Shown one piece after another: positions 29,051 through 32,801 of a DNA stretch of 32,801 nucleotides. Numbering within the stretch: the stretch's first letter is position 1; each line of letters begins with the position of its first letter. The stretch covers positions 1 to 32,801 of the forward strand of contig JAWWBN010000012.1 of NCBI GenBank assembly GCA_033720955.1. The letters are read 5' to 3'. Made by a program: the position numbers and the translations under genes. The notes under the pieces are model-generated. The model was not told the DNA's origin, did no database searches, and saw only the letters and a list, made by a program, of their open reading frames with translations. Origin of the DNA: JAWWBN01 sp033720955 (GTDB lineage Bacteria; Acidobacteriota; Thermoanaerobaculia; Multivoradales; JAHEKO01).

Positions 29051-29551
29051 ATGCCGAGCCGTCCGCCCACCATCGCGGTGCTGGGTGGCGCGGTCTGCGA
29101 CGAGCGGACGGGGCGACAGGCGTACGAGGTCGGGCGCCGGATCGCTCTCGGCGGAGCGGTGCTGGTCTGCGGCGGCGGCGGAGGGGTGATGTCGGAAGCG
29201 GCTCGAGGCGCCGCCGGGGAGGGCGGCCGGACCGTCGGGATCCTGCCCGCGGCCGACGCCGCCGGCTCGCCCCCCAACCCGCACGTCGAGCTGCCCATCT
29301 TCACCGGCCTCGGCCAGGCCCGCAATCTGGTGGTGGTCCTGTCGGCCGCCGCGGCGATCGCCGTGGGAGGCGGCTGGGGCACATTGAGCGAGATCGCCCT
29401 CGCCCTCAAGCACCGGATCCCCGTCGTGACCCTGTCGAGCTGGCGGCTCGCCCTGCCCGACGGGCGGGCCGAGCCGCTGCTGACCGAGGCCCGCGATCCG
29501 GTCCACGCCGTCGAGCTGGCCCTGGCGGCGGCCGGAGGGGTGGGCCGGTGA
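29051..29551 (+). CDS. LOG-like Rossmann protein (TIGR00725 type)
   Basis: A 166-residue Rossmann-fold protein related to the lysine decarboxylase-like/LOG family, most similar to the TIGR00725 group. The opening is I-A-V-L-G-G-A-V, then V-L-V-C-G-G-G-G-G-V-M near 40 and V-G-G-G-W-G-T-L-S-E near 105, equivalent to the P-G-G-x-G-T-x-x-E signature with the Pro replaced by Val. LOG proteins release free cytokinin-like bases from nucleotide monophosphates; this group has no proven activity. The catalytic Glu of the signature is present. The TACAAT upstream supports the ATG at 29051 over the in-frame methionine at 28991. Its stop overlaps the next gene by four bases (GTGA). Confidence 0.87.
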   Translation: MPSRPPTIAVLGGAVCDERTGRQAYEVGRRIALGGAVLVCGGGGGVMSEAARGAAGEGGRTVGILPAADAAGSPPNPHVELPIFTGLGQARNLVVVLSAAAAIAVGGGWGTLSEIALALKHRIPVVTLSSWRLALPDGRAEPLLTEARDPVHAVELALAAAGGVGR

Positions 29552-29976
29552 GCCCCCGCCGTCCCTCCGCCGGAGCTCCCGGACGGCTGCCGGCGATCCG
29601 GGTGATCATGATGCCCCGTGACACCAACGCCCTGGGGACCATCTTCGGAGGCCGGATCCTGTCGCTGATCGACCAGGCCGGCGCGGTGGAGGCGCAGATG
29701 CACGGCACCCGCTTCGTGACCGTCGCCCTGCGGGAGGTGGAGTTCCACCAGCCGGTGTTCGTCGGCGACCTGGTCAGCTTCTACGCCTCGGTGACCCGCC
29801 TCGGGCGCACCTCGATCACCGTCCGGGTGACCGTCGAGGCGGACCGGAGGCTGCGCGGTGGCGCGACCGTCCTGGTCACCGAGGCGGAGGTGGTCTACGT
29901 CCACATCGACGATGCCGGCCGGCCGATCCCCGTCGGCGCCGGAGCCGGGCCGGCGGCTCAGCCCCGGGGCGAGTAG
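29548..29976 (+). CDS. Acyl-CoA thioesterase (YciA-like hotdog protein)
   Basis: A 142-residue hotdog-fold acyl-CoA thioesterase of the YciA/BFIT type. The active-site segment is N-A-L-G-T-I-F-G-G-R-I-L-S-L-I-D-Q-A-G, with the catalytic aspartate in L-I-D, near residues 29-45. F-H-Q-P-V-F-V-G-D-L-V and S-I-T-V-R-V-T-V-E-A follow the family. GTG at 29548 overlaps the LOG stop by four bases, so the two are coupled. Likely role is release of free acids from short- or medium-chain acyl-CoA. The last 19 bases overlap the end of the convergent tdk gene, so the C-terminal P-A-A-Q-P-R-G-E is read over another gene. Confidence 0.92.
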   Translation: MSPRRPSAGAPGRLPAIRVIMMPRDTNALGTIFGGRILSLIDQAGAVEAQMHGTRFVTVALREVEFHQPVFVGDLVSFYASVTRLGRTSITVRVTVEADRRLRGGATVLVTEAEVVYVHIDDAGRPIPVGAGAGPAAQPRGE

Positions 29977-30536
29977 GGCTCGTAGCACTCGCGGCAGCGC
30001 GCCTCGTAGTGCTCGAAGTCGCCGACCTCGACCTGCTCGGTGCCGCCCGCGATCCGCTGGCTGTAGTGGCCCACCCCGCCGCAGCGAACGCAGACCGCGT
30101 GCATCTTGTCCACGTACTCGGCCAGGGCCATCAGCTCGGGCATGGGGCCGAACGGGCGCCGCAGGTAGTCCTGGTCGAGCCCGGCGACCAGCACCCTCAC
30201 GCCGCGGTCGGCCAGCCGGGTCACCAGCCCCACGAGGCCGGGGTCGAAGAACTGCGCCTCGTCGATTCCCACCACCTCGACGCCCGGCCTGAGCCGCTCT
30301 TCGAGCTCGGCGCTGCCGCCCACCGACTCGGCCGCCAGCCGCCGGTCGTCGCGGGTGACCAGGACGCCGTGCGGGTGCCGGGTGTCGGCCCGCGGCTTGA
30401 ACGCCTGCACCTCCTGGCGCGCGATCACCGCCCGCCGAAGCCGCCGCACGAGCTCCTCGCTCTTGCCCGAGAACATGCCGCCGGCGATCACCTCGATGCG
30501 GCCCACGGGCCGGTCCAGAAGCGCTCGGCTCGTCAT
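29958..30536 (-). CDS. tdk: Thymidine kinase
   Basis: Phosphorylates thymidine to dTMP in the salvage pathway (type II TK1-like enzyme). The 192-residue protein has the P-loop G-G-M-F-S-G-K-S-E-E-L at about 19-29, the Walker B V-G-I-D-E-A-Q-F-F near 93, D-Q-D-Y-L-R-R-P-F near 123 and zinc ligands C-V-R-C near 151 and C-R-E-C near 183 before the C-terminus. Y-S-P-R-G ends the protein. The length is normal. It starts with ATG 10 bases after a TACCAT box. It converges and overlaps the thioesterase by 19 bases. It is divergent from the DUF2203 gene with 45 bases between. Confidence 0.96.
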   Translation of the reverse strand: MTSRALLDRPVGRIEVIAGGMFSGKSEELVRRLRRAVIARQEVQAFKPRADTRHPHGVLVTRDDRRLAAESVGGSAELEERLRPGVEVVGIDEAQFFDPGLVGLVTRLADRGVRVLVAGLDQDYLRRPFGPMPELMALAEYVDKMHAVCVRCGGVGHYSQRIAGGTEQVEVGDFEHYEARCRECYEPYSPRG

Positions 30537-30546
30537 GTGAAGGGCG

Positions 30547-30552
30547 ATGGTA
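30547..30552 (-). promoter_or_regulatory. -10 box of tdk, possibly leaderless
   Basis: TACCAT on the minus strand ends 10 bases before the ATG at 30536. It lies 16 bases from the divergent TACGAT box. Confidence 0.4.
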
Positions 30553-30568
30553 GCGCAGAGCGGTCTGC

Positions 30569-30574
30569 TACGAT
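30569..30574 (+). promoter_or_regulatory. -10 box of the DUF2203 gene, probably leaderless
   Basis: TACGAT ends 7 bases before the ATG at 30582; the ATG at 30573 lies within the box and is unlikely to be transcribed. Confidence 0.45.
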
Positions 30575-30581
30575 GCCGTCG

Positions 30582-30914
30582 ATGGCCCGGCGGATCTTCA
30601 CCTACCAGGAGGCCCTCGACAGCTTCCCCGCGGTGCGCGAGATCACCGGCGAGGCCGTGAGCGAGGTGCGCCAGATCCATAGCTCCTCCGGTCCGGCGGG
30701 CGAGGACCGGCGCCAGGAGCTCGAGGCGGAGACACGCCGCATCGTGGAGCGCTGGGCGGCGCAGGTGGAGGAGCTGGGCTGCGAGGTGAAGGGCCTCTGG
30801 CTGGTGGACTGGGACAGCGGCGACGGCTACTACTGCTGGCGCTACCCGGAGGAGTCGCTGGCGCACTACCACGGCTACTCGGAGGGGTTTGCCGGCCGGG
30901 TGCCCATCAACTGA
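30582..30914 (+). CDS. DUF2203 protein
   Basis: A 110-residue cytoplasmic protein of the DUF2203 family, function unknown. It starts with R-I-F-T-Y-Q-E-A-L-D-S-F-P-A-V-R and ends with the highly conserved Y-Y-C-W-R-Y-P-E-E, H-Y-H-G-Y-S-E-G-F-A-G-R block. The middle is charged and probably helical (Glu/Arg-rich, residues 30-65). V-K-G-L-W-L-V-D-W-D near 68 matches the family consensus, in which D-F and W/L positions are fixed. Histidines and a tyrosine-rich tail suggest metal or nucleotide binding but there is no proof. The start at 30582 follows the TACGAT box. It is followed after 92 bases by the Fe-S carrier gene. Confidence 0.88.
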   Translation: MARRIFTYQEALDSFPAVREITGEAVSEVRQIHSSSGPAGEDRRQELEAETRRIVERWAAQVEELGCEVKGLWLVDWDSGDGYYCWRYPEESLAHYHGYSEGFAGRVPIN

Positions 30915-30926
30915 CCCCGACGGCGG

Positions 30927-30954
30927 TTGACTCGGCCGGCTCGCCGGCTAAACT
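30927..30954 (+). promoter_or_regulatory. Promoter of the A-type Fe-S carrier gene
   Basis: TTGACT (30927-30932), 16-base spacer and TAAACT (30949-30954). Transcription would begin around 30961, giving a leader of about 46 bases. Confidence 0.5.
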
Positions 30955-30966
30955 GGCGGGAATAGT

Positions 30967-30994
30967 GGAGAGAGCCCTCGCGTTGGCTCTTTCC
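30967..30994 (+). promoter_or_regulatory. 5' UTR hairpin next to the Shine-Dalgarno of the Fe-S carrier gene
   Basis: GGAGAGAGCC and GGCTCTTTCC (30967-30976 and 30985-30994) pair over ten base pairs, including one G-U, around an 8-base loop CTCGCGTT. The GAGGAG ribosome site (30995-31000) begins on the next base. The placement suggests control of translation or protection of the 5' end. Confidence 0.5.
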
Positions 30995-31006
30995 GAGGAG
31001 AGTCAG

Positions 31007-31390
31007 ATGGAGACCCAGCCCGAATCGTCCGCCCAGCCCGCCGAGACCGCCGCCCCGCAAGGCCCGATCTCGCTCAGCCCGAAGGCCGTCCAGATGGTCA
31101 AGATGACCCGCCAGCAGGAGAACCTCGACGAGGGGTCCGCCCTGCGGGTGGCGGTGCGAGGCGGCGGCTGCTCGGGCTTCGAGTACGCCCTCGACTTCGA
31201 CGACGAGGCCCGCGAGACCGACTTCGTGCTCGAGTACGACGGGCTGACGGTCTACATCGACCCGGTGAGCGCCCGCTATCTCGAGGGCACCGAGATCGAC
31301 TACGTCTTCAGCCCCAGCGGCGCCGGCTTCAAGTTCAACAACCCCAAGGCCTCGGGCACCTGCGGCTGCGGCTCGTCGTTCGCCGTCTGA
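31007..31390 (+). CDS. A-type iron-sulfur carrier (IscA/ErpA family)
   Basis: A 127-residue HesB/IscA/ErpA-type scaffold/carrier that delivers Fe-S clusters to apoproteins. The three cluster cysteines are present: C55 in G-G-G-C-S-G-F, and C119 and C121 in T-C-G-C-G-S-S-F. The strand F-S-P-S-G-A-G-F-K-F-N-N-P is the ErpA/IscA signature. Relative to the usual 105-110 residues it has a polar N-terminal extension of about 20 residues. GAGGAG six bases before the ATG is a good ribosome site, just after a stable hairpin. The C-terminus ends S-F-A-V. Its stop is one base from the convergent ygfZ stop. YgfZ also acts in Fe-S maturation, so the two neighbours are functionally linked. Confidence 0.94.
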   Translation: METQPESSAQPAETAAPQGPISLSPKAVQMVKMTRQQENLDEGSALRVAVRGGGCSGFEYALDFDDEARETDFVLEYDGLTVYIDPVSARYLEGTEIDYVFSPSGAGFKFNNPKASGTCGCGSSFAV

Positions 31391-31391
31391 G

Positions 31392-32456
31392 CTAGCGCCG
31401 CGGCGGCTCGACCACCCGGGCGGGAGCCGCCCCGGCCACCTCGACCTGGGTGCCGGGATCGGCGGCGCGGCGGTGGAGCAGCGCCAGCGCGATCCCCTCG
31501 CCGGTGCGCGCCGACCGCACCACGGTGCCCAGGGCGCCCGCCGAACGGCCCTCGAACGAGACCTCGGCCCCCGGCTCGGGCAGCGGGCCGGAGCCCAGCT
31601 CGAGCCCCCGCAGGACGCGGTTCACCCTGCCGCGGTAGTGGATGCGGGCCACCACCTCCTGGCCCAGGTAGCAGCCCTTCTCGTAGCTGACCGCCCCCTC
31701 GATCCCCGTCTCCTGGGGAAAGGCGTCGCCGGCGTACTCGCGGCCGTAGAGCGGCACGCCGCACTCCACCCGCAGCGTGTCCAGGGCGCGCCAGCCGCAC
31801 AGACGCGCCGGGGCGTGCAGACCGGAGGAGAGCTCCTCGATCCAGCCGGCGGCGGTCTCGGCGGCGGCGGTGACGGCGAAGGCCGCCACGGGCCAGAGCC
31901 CGTCGCGGAGGATGCACGCCGAGCCCGGTCCGACCCCGGCGGCGAGGTGCCCCCACGCCGCCTCGGGAGGCCGGGCGCCGGTCAGCCCGACGACCGCCGC
32001 CGTCGCCCCGGGCCCGGCGAAGAGCAGGGTCGCGAGATCCCCTGGACGCTCGAAGTCGACCCGGTCGGCGATGCGGTACCTGCCCAGGTGGGCTTCGATC
32101 GGCTCCGCCCGGCCGGCGGGCAGCCAGAGCCGCAGACGGTCCGGCAGGGCGAGCATCGCCACGTCGGCCAGGATCTTGCCCTGGATGTCGGTGAAGAAGC
32201 CGTGGCGACCCTCTCCGGGGGCGGCGCTCTTCGCGTCGAAGGTCACCAGGCCGTGCAGAAAGCGGGCGCGGTCCTCCCCGGTCAGGTCGAGGGGCTCGCG
32301 GTCGTGGCGCAAAACCACGCCGCAGCCCCCGAAGAGGGCGTCGAGCTCCGCCGCCGGCTCGCCCCAGCTCACCACGAGCGGGGGCTCCGTCCGCGGCTCC
32401 CGCAGCTCCGCCCCGAGCCTTTGGCAGAGGTCGGAGAGGTCGGACGTCCGTGCCAC
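31392..32456 (-). CDS. ygfZ: Folate-binding YgfZ/GcvT-like protein
   Basis: A 354-residue protein of the YgfZ/IBA57 family, a tetrahydrofolate-binding relative of the glycine-cleavage T protein that helps make or repair [4Fe-4S] proteins. The signature K260-G-C262-Y-L-G-Q-E267 contains the functional cysteine. Other marks are F-L-H-G-L-V-T-F-D-A-K near 70, G-K-I-L-A-D near 90 and L-Y-G-R-E-Y near 240. The GTG at 32456 is chosen because TACGAT lies six bases before it; the reading frame is open further upstream only by base composition. It converges with the A-type carrier gene, a partner pathway. Divergent from the hydrolase at 32505. Confidence 0.93.
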   Translation of the reverse strand: MARTSDLSDLCQRLGAELREPRTEPPLVVSWGEPAAELDALFGGCGVVLRHDREPLDLTGEDRARFLHGLVTFDAKSAAPGEGRHGFFTDIQGKILADVAMLALPDRLRLWLPAGRAEPIEAHLGRYRIADRVDFERPGDLATLLFAGPGATAAVVGLTGARPPEAAWGHLAAGVGPGSACILRDGLWPVAAFAVTAAAETAAGWIEELSSGLHAPARLCGWRALDTLRVECGVPLYGREYAGDAFPQETGIEGAVSYEKGCYLGQEVVARIHYRGRVNRVLRGLELGSGPLPEPGAEVSFEGRSAGALGTVVRSARTGEGIALALLHRRAADPGTQVEVAGAAPARVVEPPRR

Positions 32457-32462
32457 CGCGGG

Positions 32463-32468
32463 ATCGTA
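32463..32468 (-). promoter_or_regulatory. -10 box of ygfZ, probably leaderless
   Basis: TACGAT on the minus strand ends six bases (CCCGCG) before the GTG at 32456. The layout TACNAT-CCCGCG-GTG is the same as for ychF. Confidence 0.5.
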
Positions 32469-32492
32469 GCACCGCGGGCGAGGCGCTCCGGC

Positions 32493-32498
32493 TAGACT
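32493..32498 (+). promoter_or_regulatory. -10 box of the right-edge hydrolase gene, probably leaderless
   Basis: TAGACT ends six bases before the GTG at 32505, with no Shine-Dalgarno sequence. Confidence 0.5.
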
Positions 32499-32504
32499 CC
32501 GCCC

Positions 32505-32801
32505 GTGACGGAGAGCCATCCCTTCCGACTGGAGACCTCTCACGGCCGCACCCTGTGCGGCATCGTGGACCTTCCGGAGACACCCGGCCCGCGGCCCTCG
32601 GTGATCATCTGCCACGGCTTCAAGGGCTTCCAGGAGTGGGCCTTCCTCCCCAGCCTGGCCGAGCTCCTGGCGCAGCGCGGGTTCACCGCCATCCGCTTCA
32701 ACTTCTCCGGCGCCGGCATGCACCCCGGCGACGAGCTGGTCACCGACCTGGAGGCCTTCCGCCAGGCCACCGTCGGCCGCGATCTCGAAGATCTGGAGGC
32801 G
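32505..32801 (+). CDS. Alpha/beta hydrolase, N-terminal part (cut by window edge)
   Basis: The first 99 codons of an alpha/beta hydrolase with no stop before the edge. The start matches the BAAT/dienelactone-hydrolase-like group: L-C-G-I-V-D-L-P-E, then V-I-I-C-H-G-F-K-G-F (oxyanion-hole H-G), and A-I-R-F-N-F-S-G-A-G-M, followed by the acidic run D-L-E-A-F-R. The nucleophile serine would lie beyond the edge, so activity cannot be checked. GTG at 32505 is six bases after TAGACT. No signal peptide is present, so it is likely cytoplasmic. It is divergent from ygfZ with 48 bases between starts. Confidence 0.85.
   Translation, partial: MTESHPFRLETSHGRTLCGIVDLPETPGPRPSVIICHGFKGFQEWAFLPSLAELLAQRGFTAIRFNFSGAGMHPGDELVTDLEAFRQATVGRDLEDLEA

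Noticed and set aside
1..32801. Defence island, mobile element, prophage, CRISPR, biosynthetic cluster, tRNA or rRNA
   Set aside because: I looked for transposase, integrase, restriction, Cas and toxin-antitoxin motifs, terminal repeats, and structural RNA signatures on both strands and found none; the window is dense housekeeping and envelope genes.

Overview
This 32.8-kb window comes from a very GC-rich bacterial chromosome (about 70% GC by eye) packed with housekeeping genes. The gene content points to a Gram-negative cell with an LPS-type outer membrane: a squalene-hopene cyclase, a LapA-LapB-like envelope protein, secreted and lipoprotein precursors, DksA, an A-type iron-sulfur carrier and an alphaproteobacterial-style SspB. 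That mixture, with the M14 carboxypeptidase and the NUDIX-MBL fusion, suggests Acidobacteriota (for example a Thermoanaerobaculia-like lineage) or another high-GC deep Gram-negative lineage. This assignment is inference; no rRNA or other marker is present to settle it. I see no mobile element, CRISPR array, phage gene, tRNA or rRNA, and no recognisable defence or secondary-metabolite cluster. No stretch above 300 bases lacks a gene; the longest gap is 17171-17385 (215 bases).

Layout, left to right. 49-1884 (-): squalene-hopene cyclase. 2000-2863 (+): TatT-like TPR protein. 2864-7823 (-): sspB, ychF, an M14 carboxypeptidase and a DUF2071 protein read as one co-directional block. 7911-8669 (+): secreted repeat protein (DUF4097). 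8672-10282 (-): NUDIX-metallo-beta-lactamase fusion. 10355-12382 (+): small membrane protein, DUF4442 hotdog protein, aminotransferase. 12404-13862 (-): nitrilase-family amidase, then YceI protein. 13921-15054 (+): serine beta-lactamase-like hydrolase. 15086-17170 (-): lipoprotein, secreted unknown, O-methyltransferase. 17386-19588 (-): mutM, HAD hydrolase and udk, chained by ATGA overlaps. 19657-20565 (+): SPL-type radical SAM protein. 20562-24359 (-): rlmH, then dksA-like gene, lapAB fusion and holA. 24409-26794 (+): degenerate alpha/beta hydrolase and a phosphohexomutase. 26832-29007 (-): ECF sigma factor, anti-sigma factor, YugP-type membrane metalloprotease. 29051-29976 (+): LOG-like protein and acyl-CoA thioesterase. 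29958-30536 (-): tdk. 30582-31390 (+): DUF2203 protein and A-type Fe-S carrier. 31392-32456 (-): ygfZ. 32505 to the right edge (+): alpha/beta hydrolase, cut by the window.

The most striking signal is not a gene but a gene-start architecture. Fifteen transcription-unit-leading genes carry a TANNNT hexamer (often TACAAT) ending only 6-10 bases before the ATG or GTG and have no Shine-Dalgarno sequence, which is what leaderless mRNAs look like. Other genes (M14 peptidase, DUF4097, YceI, the lipoprotein, DksA, the phosphomutase, YugP, the Fe-S carrier) have clear GGAG-type ribosome sites. Other points worth a second look are the LapA-LapB fusion, an alpha/beta hydrolase that has lost its nucleophile, a holA gene that seems to start at CTG, a perfectly paired 10-bp hairpin just before the ribosome site of the Fe-S carrier gene, and convergent gene pairs whose stop codons abut or overlap with no room for an intrinsic terminator.
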